DNA of 64,000 nt from an uncultured Clostridia bacterium (GTDB lineage: Bacteria; Bacillota; Clostridia; Oscillospirales; Ruminococcaceae), in NCBI GenBank assembly GCA_947629335.1, contig CANRDI010000007.1, positions 30,825 to 94,824 on the forward strand, given 5' to 3'. Each line of letters opens with the position of its first letter. Position 1 is the stretch's first letter. Under the pieces are notes generated by a model. It was not told the DNA's origin. It saw only the letters and a program-made list of their open reading frames with translations, and ran no database searches. Shown here piece by piece: positions 14,261-22,508 of this stretch. Both the position numbers and the translations under genes were made by a program.

Positions 14261-16519
14261 ATGAAAGCAAGAAAACTCAGCGCAATTCTTTTGGCAGGCG
14301 CGCTAATGGCAACGCCCGCGGTTACTACGACGGCAATGGCGGAAAGTTCGCAGGAGGAATACCAAGATTGGTACTATGAAGACCCGACTGGAAATCTTTT
14401 TATAGCAAAAGCTACACACGCTGTAATAGGTCTCACAGAGAAAGGAAAAAATGCTAAAGACATAGTTATTCCCGAAGGAGTGGGATCAATTTTTGAGTAT
14501 GCTTTTGAAGATTGTACGAATATTGAAAGCATTGTTATCCCGGATAGTGTGAATTACATTATGACTCGTGCATTTGCCGGATGTACAAACCTCAAAAATA
14601 TAACTTTCCCTGAGTATATGACCGAAATTGACAGCGGCGCTTTTGCCGGAACACAGTGGCTCGAAGATAGAAGAAAGGAAAATCCGCTTGTTATAGTAAG
14701 CAACATATTGATCGACGGAACGACATGTTCGGGAGATGTTACTATTCCCGAAGGCATTACAACTATTAACGTATCTGCGTTTTCCGGATGTGAGGGTCTT
14801 GAAAACGTTACTATTAAAGGCGCGAGTACTATTGGATTATGCGCTTTTTACAGATGCACAAATCTTAAAAGCGTGACAATAGAAAGTGTTACAAATATCG
14901 ATGCGATGGCTTTTGAAGAATGTACAAGCCTTACGAGCGTAACGCTGCCGAGAAATACTTACTATATGGAACGTAATGCTTTTAGCGGCTGTGAAAATTT
15001 AAAAGATGTATATTTTAATGGCACTATAGAAAATTGGAACGATATATTGGTTGGTTTCCGTAACCGTTCCTTTAAAGGAGACCATTATGTATCGGATTTT
15101 GAATATCCTATGGGAAGCGGACCGCATGAAGAATTTAACAACAAAACCGCGCAGGAATATGTGTTTGGAGACGCCGAGATACATTTTGCCCAGACCTTTG
15201 ACGAAAACGGATTGTGTATAGTTGATAATGTTTTAGTTGACTGCCGTAGCGATGTTAAGAACGTCGTTATTCCTAATAATGTCGTAGGAATCGGAGAAAG
15301 CGCTTTTAAAGACTGCAAAGCGCTTGAAAGCGTGACCATTCCGGAAAGCGTAAAGACTATAGGAGCGAAAGCTTTTGATAACTGCGAAAGCCTTGAAAGC
15401 ATAAAGATCCCCGACAGCGTGACAGAGATAGGCGATCGTGCTTTTTATAACTGCAAAGATCTTAAAGCAATAAATGTTTCCGACAAAAACAAAAACTATT
15501 GTTCAATTGATGGGGTTTTGTTTGAAAAGGATATAAAAATATTGCTTTGCTATCCTGCAGGCAAAACAGATAAATCATATTCAGTTCCGGAAAGCGTTAC
15601 AAGTATAGTACAAGAGGCTTTCAGAAATTGCATAAATCTCGAAAAAATAGATCTTCCAAAAAAATTAAAAATTATAGATACATCTACATTTTATAACTGT
15701 ACTAATCTTAAAAGTATTGATATCCCCGACGGCGTAACCGGCATTGGAAGAGAAGCTTTTACTTTATGTATAAATCTTACTAACGTAATAATTCCCAAAA
15801 GCGTGACAAGAATTGAATATGGGTCTTTCTTAAAAACTCAAAACCTGAGTGATGTGTATTATACGGGTTCGCAAGAACAATGGGAGCAAATCGAAAATAT
15901 AGAAGGCTCGTATCTTGGAAGTACAGTCAAAATTCATTACAACCATGTCCGTCCAACAAAATTCACCGACGAAACCACGGGCATAGAAGCTTCGGCGGAT
16001 AACGGCGTTATACCCGACGGCGCGGCACTCTCCGTAAATGCAGTAACAGACAAGACTGACGATACAAAGGTTACTTACGAAATTTCAATCAAGGGCGCTG
16101 ACGGCAAAGAGGTTCAGCCGAAGGACGGCAAAGTTACCGTAAAAATCCCCGTTCCCGAAAAGTTCAGCGGCAAGGAGATTTTCGTTTACCGCGTAGAAGC
16201 CGACGGAAAATATACCAACATGAACGCGGAAACTGACGGCGATTATATCGTATTTACTACCGACCATTTCAGCGAGTATGTAATTTCCACAAACGGAACT
16301 CTTGCCGATACGACCGAAAGCTCGGACAGCGATAATTCTTCCGACAACTCCGACAGCGAAACAAGCTCGGACATCGAGACTTCCGACAACAGCTCCGACA
16401 GCGAAAGCAGCGGCTCGGATAAATCCCCGAACACAGGTTTCGGAGGTATTGCAATGTCGCTCGGAGTGTTTGCACTTGCGGGCGCGGCGGTTGTTGTTGC
16501 AAAGAAAAAGACACGCTGA
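14261..16519 (+). CDS. BspA-like leucine-rich-repeat surface protein 2
   Basis: 752 aa. Signal peptide MKARKLSAILLAGALM with cleavage near residue 28. Residues about 45-560 hold some ten or more LRR_5 repeats (for example LESVTIPESVKTIGAKAF, CTNLKSIDIPDGVTGIG), interrupted near 255-320 by a non-repeat insert. Residues about 565-680 form a separate beta-rich domain with PDGAALSVNAV and DGKVTVKIPVPEKFSGK, also present in protein 3. A Ser/Asp/Glu/Thr-rich stalk and the anchor-like tail SPNTG, hydrophobic helix and KKKTR finish it. Likely displayed on the cell wall. The start has GGAGG eight bases upstream. Function beyond a surface role is unknown. Confidence 0.9.
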   Translation: MKARKLSAILLAGALMATPAVTTTAMAESSQEEYQDWYYEDPTGNLFIAKATHAVIGLTEKGKNAKDIVIPEGVGSIFEYAFEDCTNIESIVIPDSVNYIMTRAFAGCTNLKNITFPEYMTEIDSGAFAGTQWLEDRRKENPLVIVSNILIDGTTCSGDVTIPEGITTINVSAFSGCEGLENVTIKGASTIGLCAFYRCTNLKSVTIESVTNIDAMAFEECTSLTSVTLPRNTYYMERNAFSGCENLKDVYFNGTIENWNDILVGFRNRSFKGDHYVSDFEYPMGSGPHEEFNNKTAQEYVFGDAEIHFAQTFDENGLCIVDNVLVDCRSDVKNVVIPNNVVGIGESAFKDCKALESVTIPESVKTIGAKAFDNCESLESIKIPDSVTEIGDRAFYNCKDLKAINVSDKNKNYCSIDGVLFEKDIKILLCYPAGKTDKSYSVPESVTSIVQEAFRNCINLEKIDLPKKLKIIDTSTFYNCTNLKSIDIPDGVTGIGREAFTLCINLTNVIIPKSVTRIEYGSFLKTQNLSDVYYTGSQEQWEQIENIEGSYLGSTVKIHYNHVRPTKFTDETTGIEASADNGVIPDGAALSVNAVTDKTDDTKVTYEISIKGADGKEVQPKDGKVTVKIPVPEKFSGKEIFVYRVEADGKYTNMNAETDGDYIVFTTDHFSEYVISTNGTLADTTESSDSDNSSDNSDSETSSDIETSDNSSDSESSGSDKSPNTGFGGIAMSLGVFALAGAAVVVAKKKTR

Positions 16520-16538
16520 TTTCATACCTTTCCTCTAT

Positions 16539-16578
16539 AGGCGTTCTCCGACAATTTTTGGAGAACGCCTTTTTTTTA
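16539..16578 (+). terminator. Intrinsic terminator of surface protein 2
   Basis: AGGCGTTCTCC and GGAGAACGCCT around a 10-base loop followed by TTTTTTTT. Confidence 0.9.
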
Positions 16579-16662
16579 AAAAATTTTCGATTTTACTGTA
16601 AAACTGCTGTAAAATTGTATGCGAAAATTGTTGATTTCCTACAAAATTGTTTATTTTGGCTG

Positions 16663-16691
16663 TTGACATTTGTGTAAAATTATGTTATAAT
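16663..16691 (+). promoter_or_regulatory. Consensus sigma-A promoter of the EAL/FIST operon
   Basis: TTGACA (16663-16668), 17 bases, TATAAT (16686-16691). Confidence 0.88.
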
Positions 16692-16738
16692 TATATTGAA
16701 TATATATGGGAGTAATTTATAAATAGGGGGTGTCGGAA

Positions 16739-18421
16739 ATGGAGCTTATACACACTGAACAAAAGCATCTTTTTGACGATATAAAAAATTGTCACCCTAA
16801 GAATTATGATGAATTTAATTCGCTTTCCAAAAATGCTGTGGAAAATATCGCCGAAACATTCGGAATTGTAAAGGCAGAGTATTTGCTGTCCTTAAAGCGT
16901 CTTGCCGACCCCGACCTTTCAGCAAAAGAGGTCGTTATTTATGAAAATAATTCCCCGATAAAAAACGAACCGCTTCGGTTTGAATATGAACTTTCGTCCG
17001 AAGGAACAGCCGCTTTTTCGGTTTATACCGAAAAGAGCAAAAACGAACTGACAGCGGACGAAATTTGGCAGATAGAAGTCGATTTCAGACAGCTTTATTA
17101 TATACTGAATGGGCTTGTGCTCGAATTGTCATGCGAAAAGCTCTCGCTCGTGGATCATCAGACGGGTATTCCGAACTCAAAAGCGTTTATGCGTTTTGCC
17201 TCGGATATTATCAAAAATGGCTCTGCGAGCAATTATACCGCGCTTTTCTTCAATATCCGAAATTTCAAGTCGGTACACCGCGAACTTTCTTATGTCGAGG
17301 GAAATAATGTCCTGATAAAATACAGCCGCATGATACAGGACGCGATAACAAAAAAGGAAATTGTAGCCCGTACAGGCGGGGATAATTATATTGCGCTTAT
17401 ACTTAACGACCACCTCGATTATTTCCTCGACCTTTTGCAGAATATGATAGTATTCTACGAAAAGGACGGGAAAAAACTGACCTTTATGTTCGGCGCGTCA
17501 ATCGGCGCTCTGAAACTTTCGGACGAGTATGATATCGGCGATATCATGCTTAATACAAATGTTGCATATCAGAACGCAAGAGAAAATCGACAGCTTTTTA
17601 AGCTGTATGATAAACAGTCAAGCATGAGCCTTATCGAAAGAAAGATAATACTTTCACAGTTTCATAAGGCGCTCAGCGACAGAGAATTTTATGTCGTTTA
17701 TCAGCCTAAGGTCGGCGTTAAGGACAGAAAACTCAGAGGCGCGGAGGTTCTTGTGCGCTGGCATCACGACGGCGGAGATATTATGCCGGGAAGTTTTGTA
17801 TCTATTCTTGAACAGGACGGCTGTATCTGCACGCTTGATTTCTTTATGCTCGAAGAGGTGTGCAAGCTCCAGAAAAAGCTCATTGACCAAGGTCTTGAAC
17901 CCGTAAGGATATCCGTAAATTTCTCAAAGCGCCACCTTACAAACAATAAACTTGTAGAAGAGATAGCCTGCGTTATTGACCGCTACAATGTTCCGCACGA
18001 GTTTATCGAAGTAGAGCTTACCGAGGGAGAAAATTCGTATAATCAGGGTGTTATGAGCGATGTCGTAAACGATCTCGGCTCGCTCGGAATAAGAACTTCT
18101 ATAGATGATTTCGGAACGGGTTATTCGTCGCTCGGAATGTTGAAACTGCTGAATTTAGACGTTCTGAAAATTGATAAGAGCTTTATTCCCGAAGCGCCGG
18201 TAGATGATAACGATAAGAGCTTTCTCATGCTCAAAGGTATAATAACTCTCGCAAAAAGTTTAGGACTTACGATTGCAGCAGAGGGTGTTGAAACAAACGC
18301 TCAGTTCGAGCTTATCGAAAGTCTCGGCTGCGACATAGTACAGGGATTTATTTTCGACAAGCCCCTGTCGGAAAGCGAGTTTATCGAAAGAATAAAGCAT
18401 AAGGATTACGTTCTTGAATAA
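16739..18421 (+). CDS. Degenerate GGDEF / intact EAL protein, likely c-di-GMP phosphodiesterase
   Basis: 560 aa from ATG 16739; GGGGGTG lies nine bases upstream, and the GTG at 16730 overlaps it. Residues 1-130 are an unassigned N-terminal region. The GGDEF-like domain (about 135-285) has GGDNY at about 213-217 in place of GGDEF, and FFNIRNF where the first metal Asp belongs, so cyclase activity is unlikely. The EAL domain (about 300-555) retains EVL in place of EAL (about 336), SVNFS, VELTEG, IDDFGTGYSS, LKIDKSF, AEGVE and QGF, the full catalytic set. It probably hydrolyses c-di-GMP, perhaps tuned by GTP at the degenerate domain. No membrane helix. The FIST gene follows. Confidence 0.9.
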   Translation: MELIHTEQKHLFDDIKNCHPKNYDEFNSLSKNAVENIAETFGIVKAEYLLSLKRLADPDLSAKEVVIYENNSPIKNEPLRFEYELSSEGTAAFSVYTEKSKNELTADEIWQIEVDFRQLYYILNGLVLELSCEKLSLVDHQTGIPNSKAFMRFASDIIKNGSASNYTALFFNIRNFKSVHRELSYVEGNNVLIKYSRMIQDAITKKEIVARTGGDNYIALILNDHLDYFLDLLQNMIVFYEKDGKKLTFMFGASIGALKLSDEYDIGDIMLNTNVAYQNARENRQLFKLYDKQSSMSLIERKIILSQFHKALSDREFYVVYQPKVGVKDRKLRGAEVLVRWHHDGGDIMPGSFVSILEQDGCICTLDFFMLEEVCKLQKKLIDQGLEPVRISVNFSKRHLTNNKLVEEIACVIDRYNVPHEFIEVELTEGENSYNQGVMSDVVNDLGSLGIRTSIDDFGTGYSSLGMLKLLNLDVLKIDKSFIPEAPVDDNDKSFLMLKGIITLAKSLGLTIAAEGVETNAQFELIESLGCDIVQGFIFDKPLSESEFIERIKHKDYVLE

Positions 18422-18445
18422 TCAATGGCGAAAGGAGCTTTCGGA

Positions 18446-19558
18446 ATGATAAAGTGTACTTTTGGCATCGGAAGAAATAAAGATGACGCGCAGTTGTGCG
18501 TAAAAGAAGCGGTCAAGGACTTTAAAGATCCTAAGCTGATCGTGTTTTTTTCAGACGAATATGATTTTTGCGATTATGCCCGAATAATTCATTTGCTGTT
18601 TCCGAAATCAGTTTCTATAGGCTGTTCGGCATATAGGCTCTGGGGAACATACGGTTCGGAGAAAAATGTTCTTAAAGTACTCGGAATAGAGGACGGAATT
18701 GAAGTCAGCGCGGACGTTTTTCCAAAAGCGGATAATTTTGCGCTCACCTATGCGGACAGGGTAAAAAGCTGTGTAGACAATATCGGCGACACCGAAAACA
18801 CTGTTTGCGTGGAGTTTACCGTTCCATATAAAAATTACGAGGAATATGCCCTCGTCGCGCTGAACAGCGTGCTTTTGAGAAAAGAGATACCTGTTATCGG
18901 CGGAACTGCCGCAAACGATAATACGACCGAAAATGCCTATGTCGCTCTTAACGGGGAGATTTATGAGGACGGCTGTGTGTTTGCGCTGATAAAGAACCTC
19001 GGCGGGAAAGTAAGGCTGTACCGCGAGAACATTTATGTCCCTCTTACTGAAAGGCAGTTTGTCACGACTAAAGCGAACAGCGTTTCAAGAACGGTTATGC
19101 GTTTAGGTTCAAAGACAGCCGCCGAAGTTTACGCGAGCGAACTGGGAATTTCGGTAAACGAGATAAAAAAGGAAGATTTCTTCTACCACCCTCTCGGACG
19201 GCGCGTCGGAGACGAGACATATGTCACGGCAATTTACGAGGCAGGCACAAACGGAAGCCTTAAAAACCTCGCAAGAATACACGAGGGAACAGATATTTCC
19301 GTGATGAAAGTCGGAGATTATAAGAAGATAACGGAAGAGACTTTTGCGAAGATAAAGAGAGAAAATCCCGATGTGTCGCTTGTTATTTTGTTCAACTGCC
19401 TCGCAAGGACGATACTTTATGAAGATGAAAACGCTGTGGACGATTATCAGCGGCGGCTTGTGGAAGAATTTCCGAACAGCATAGGGTTTTCGTGCTGCGG
19501 CGAGCAAATGGGAACAAAGCACTTTAACCACACCGCACTGTTTCTGGTTTTTGAATAA
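18446..19558 (+). CDS. FIST-domain sensory protein
   Basis: 370 aa from the ATG at 18446, which has AAAGGAG eight bases upstream; the ATG at 18425 has no site of its own. The sequence spans a FIST N domain (about residues 1-190, with the IGCSAYRLWG and PVIGGTAANDN turns) and a FIST C domain (about 200-365, ending in SIGFSCCGEQMGTKHFNHTA). FIST domains are predicted small-ligand, possibly amino-acid, sensors of signalling pathways. No output domain is attached, so it may work with the EAL protein encoded 24 bases upstream. Confidence 0.88.
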   Translation: MIKCTFGIGRNKDDAQLCVKEAVKDFKDPKLIVFFSDEYDFCDYARIIHLLFPKSVSIGCSAYRLWGTYGSEKNVLKVLGIEDGIEVSADVFPKADNFALTYADRVKSCVDNIGDTENTVCVEFTVPYKNYEEYALVALNSVLLRKEIPVIGGTAANDNTTENAYVALNGEIYEDGCVFALIKNLGGKVRLYRENIYVPLTERQFVTTKANSVSRTVMRLGSKTAAEVYASELGISVNEIKKEDFFYHPLGRRVGDETYVTAIYEAGTNGSLKNLARIHEGTDISVMKVGDYKKITEETFAKIKRENPDVSLVILFNCLARTILYEDENAVDDYQRRLVEEFPNSIGFSCCGEQMGTKHFNHTALFLVFE

Positions 19559-19559
19559 G

Positions 19560-20655
19560 TACAATTATTGGGGAAAACTTTTGAAAAAGTTTTTCCCCAA
19601 ACCCTTTTTCAAAACTTTTTATGTAACGTGCTGTAGAGGAAAGCGTTTCCGTTCTCCGACCGCGCCGCAAGGCGCGATACATAAGTTTTTTGAAAAGGAG
19701 TTTGAGAGGAAACTTTTTTTCAAAAAAGTTTTCCCTCAACAGGGGCGCGGGGGCAGCGCTCCCGCAAACATTAAAAAGCCCTAAAGGGAGCGGGGAAAAC
19801 AAGAGTTTTCCCCAATTTCCGGTTTAAAATGCAAGCATTTGAAACCGGAAACCGCTGTTGGGTTCTTCCACAGTTATAAGCAAGCGAACCACGAAACAGT
19901 CAGCGCCGTGTTTTCGCGCAGCGAAAACGCGAACGGAGCGAAGCGGAGTGAGCAGCTGCGCAGCGCAGCGAGCAGCACGGCGCGTCCGCTCGGAGAGCGT
20001 GCGGGGTGTGGAAGATGGCTGCGGGTGCGTGCGCTTGAGTTAAGAGAAACGTAAATGGAAACGTTGAAGGTGTAGGGTTTTTTCGGTTTGGTTTTCCAAC
20101 TGTGTGGAGTAAGCGGAAAATGAAACAGGTGTGCGCCTATGAACCAAAGTAACAAATAACAAAGCTAAAACCGCAAGGTTTTCAAGAGGAAAAACGCAAG
20201 GGAGAAAACTTTTGAAAAAGGTTTTCTCCCTTGAACCCTCTTTCCAAAACTTTTATGTGCCGCGCCTCACGGCGCGGTCGGAAAGCGGAAGCACTTTTCC
20301 ATTGCTGCAAGTAACATAAAAATTTTGAAAAGGGGTTTGGGGGAAAACTTTTTCAAAAGTTTTCCCCCAAAAAAATTTCAAAAAACTTTCGTGTCGCGCC
20401 TTACGGCGCGGTCGGAAAGCGGAAGCACTTTTCCATTACTGCAAGTAACATAAAAGTTTTGAAAAGGGGCTTGGGGGAAAACTTTTTCAAAAGTTTTCCC
20501 CCAAAAAAATTTCAAAAAACTTTCGTGTCGCGCCTTACGGCGCGGTCGGAAAGCGAAAGCACTTTTCCATTACTGCAAGTAACATAAAAGTTTTGAAAAG
20601 AGGTTTGGGAGAAAACTTTTTTAAAAGTTTTCTCCCAAATAATTCGCAAAAACTG
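19560..20655. repeat. Repeat island 2, with a 420-bp block and a 134-bp tandem array
   Basis: Fills the gap between the convergent FIST and CCA genes. 19566-19620 and 19680-19765 are long hairpins. 19865-20290 is a block almost identical, in inverted orientation, to 57290-57680, and partly repeated at 54100-54345. 20330-20650 is a tandem array whose hairpin (GGGGGAAAAC, complement after a short loop) recurs at 20339, 20473 and 20607, an exact 134-base period; each unit also has a GCGCC-TTAC-GGCGC hairpin. No genes seen. Confidence 0.85.
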
Positions 20656-20665
20656 CTATGCAAAA

Positions 20666-22159
20666 TCACTTTTTCTTTCTGAAAAGCGGTTCGGAGCGCC
20701 TGCCCTTTGCCTTTGACGCCTCTTTTTCCCTTTCCTTTTCGGCGCGTTCGCGGTTTCTGTCCTCAACAATTTTGTCGAGCTTTGACTTGCTCTTTTGTGC
20801 AATGTCCAAAAGCATAAGACGGTTGTTGAACGAGGGCTTGTCGAGAACAACATCAAACAGCGCGTTCATAAGCTGATCCGCCTCTGCGTCGCTTTTCACA
20901 AGACGGCGTTCGATAAGCTCGCGCTTTGTAATCGCAAGCTGACTTATATCATAACATTCGCCGTTGGTCATTATTTCGTTCAATGCCTCAAGACTTGCCC
21001 GCAATTTCACCGTCATTTCCGTTTCGGTTTCGACCTTTCTCGCGCGGCTGTCGGCAATTTCACATTGCAGCAGGCTCTTTAAGTCCATTGGTCCGAGTTC
21101 CCTTATAAGCGCTTTAAGTCCCTTTCTGTCTTCGGGAATACGATAATCATGGTGATAAATAAGCCAGCTTATCCTGTCGAACATATCTTTCGAAAATTCA
21201 AGGCGGCGCATTATTCCCTCTGCCAACAGTCTTCCGCGCTCCCCGTGACCTTTAAAATGCCCCGCGCCCTTTGCGTCTATAGCCATACAGTCGGGCTTTC
21301 CAAGGTCATGAAACAGCATTGTAAAGCGAATTATCGGGTCGGGCAGCGCATACCCCACCGATTTTGCAATATGCGTCCAGACGTCAAAATCATGATGTCT
21401 GGTCTGCTGCTGAAAGCCGATACAAGGCTCGATTTCGGGAATAACACACTTTAATATCGCCGAGTTTTGTTCGAGCGCTCTTGCCGCGAATTTGCCCATA
21501 ATAATGCGCTTTAGTTCTTCGCGTATCGCGCTTTTATCCGCATATTCAAAACAAGAAGAGTTTGCAAGCATACAGTCGCGGGTCTTAGCCTCTATTTCAT
21601 ATTCGTCCTCCGCACAATAGCGTATCGCTTCAAGCAGCCGCGAGGGACGAACCGTAAAACTGCGCGACATATCGTAAATGACCTCGGTCGTTTTTTCTTT
21701 TCCCGTTTTTACATTTATCGTCACGTTTTCGCCTATCGCAACGACCTGTTTTACTTCTCCCGAAAGCGCGGCTTTCGCGTTATACGGGTCGATAAGCCCT
21801 GTTTTCGGAGAATACGCCATTGCGTTCATTGTAAAACCTCTGCGCGCAAGGTCGGTTTCAAGATCGTCCGCATAAACTACGCGGTTTCCGAATACTTCTT
21901 TTCTGTAAGGAGATATCTGTACGACCATTCCGAGGATAGTCACCAATATCTCGCCGCGTGCCGCGCCTTCTTCGGAAAGCCTGTAGTTTCGGAAAGTAAA
22001 AAGAATATCGTTTATTTGTGCGTTTGTTACAACATCAAAATCCTGAGGGGAGTTTCCAATAAAAAGTTCTCTCAGACATTCTCCGACAACATATGCCTCA
22101 AATCCGACAGATTCAAGTCTGTCAAGAACTTCCGTTACCTGATCCGGCAATATTATCAT
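20666..22159 (-). CDS. cca: CCA tRNA nucleotidyltransferase with HD domain
   Basis: 497 aa, long like the HD-containing class II enzymes of Firmicutes. It adds or repairs the CCA end of tRNAs. The nucleotidyltransferase head shows VVGECLRELFIGNSPQDFDV at about 26-45 (DxD metal site), the RRGFTMNAMAY motif at about 105-115 and GLIDPYNAKAAL. The usual GGxxRD is GECLRE here, an odd change. An HD phosphohydrolase segment has TRHHDFDVWTH and FHDLGKPD. The C-terminus is a lysine/arginine-rich tail. Poly(A) polymerase is the alternative call. The ATG at 22159 has GAGGTGAG upstream; the promoter is at 22348-22376. Confidence 0.88.
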   Translation of the reverse strand: MIILPDQVTEVLDRLESVGFEAYVVGECLRELFIGNSPQDFDVVTNAQINDILFTFRNYRLSEEGAARGEILVTILGMVVQISPYRKEVFGNRVVYADDLETDLARRGFTMNAMAYSPKTGLIDPYNAKAALSGEVKQVVAIGENVTINVKTGKEKTTEVIYDMSRSFTVRPSRLLEAIRYCAEDEYEIEAKTRDCMLANSSCFEYADKSAIREELKRIIMGKFAARALEQNSAILKCVIPEIEPCIGFQQQTRHHDFDVWTHIAKSVGYALPDPIIRFTMLFHDLGKPDCMAIDAKGAGHFKGHGERGRLLAEGIMRRLEFSKDMFDRISWLIYHHDYRIPEDRKGLKALIRELGPMDLKSLLQCEIADSRARKVETETEMTVKLRASLEALNEIMTNGECYDISQLAITKRELIERRLVKSDAEADQLMNALFDVVLDKPSFNNRLMLLDIAQKSKSKLDKIVEDRNRERAEKEREKEASKAKGRRSEPLFRKKK

Positions 22160-22186
22160 AAAAAAACTCTCACCTCACCAAAATAG

Positions 22187-22330
22187 ACAAAAAGCCTACA
22201 GACTGCATAAAAAGTCAACCTTTAGGCTGTCGATAAAGCCGCATCTGCGACGCAGCGTTTTCCGCAGCAGGCGGATAATGCGTGCATACATGAGCTTTCT
22301 CAACAGCCTGAGTTTTGACTATTTATACAG
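22187..22330. repeat. Nested palindromic element in the cca leader
   Basis: Outer arms AAAGTCAA and TTTTGACT, then AGGCTGTCGATAAAGC with GCTTTCTCAACAGCCT, then a core hairpin GCGTTTTCCGC-agca-GGCGGATAATGCG. The element is transcribed in the cca leader. A diverged copy is at 13858-13957 and fragments at 1671, 35926 and 61678. Confidence 0.6.
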
Positions 22331-22347
22331 ACTAAAAACCTATTTTA

Positions 22348-22376
22348 ATTATACAACATCTTGCACATATATTCAA
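22348..22376 (-). promoter_or_regulatory. Sigma-A promoter of cca
   Basis: Minus strand TTGAAT (22371-22376), 17 bases, TATAAT (22348-22353). It implies a leader of about 180 bases containing the palindromic element. Confidence 0.8.
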
Positions 22377-22415
22377 TAGGAAATTGTGAAAATTTGAAAA
22401 AATCCACAAAAACAC

Positions 22416-22444
22416 TTGCATTTTGTGAAACAATATTGTATAAT
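22416..22444 (+). promoter_or_regulatory. Sigma-A promoter of the EF-G-like gene
   Basis: TTGCAT (22416-22421), 17 bases, TATAAT (22439-22444), 65 bases before the ATG at 22509. Confidence 0.8.
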
Positions 22445-22508
22445 ATCATTAAACGGCGTAATATTGTCAAAAACTGCGCTGTATAAATCAAATTTCGGGA
22501 GGTTCACT

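Noticed and set aside
20330..20650. CRISPR array
   Set aside because: The units are 134-bp near-identical palindromes in full; there are no short direct repeats with unique spacers and no cas genes.
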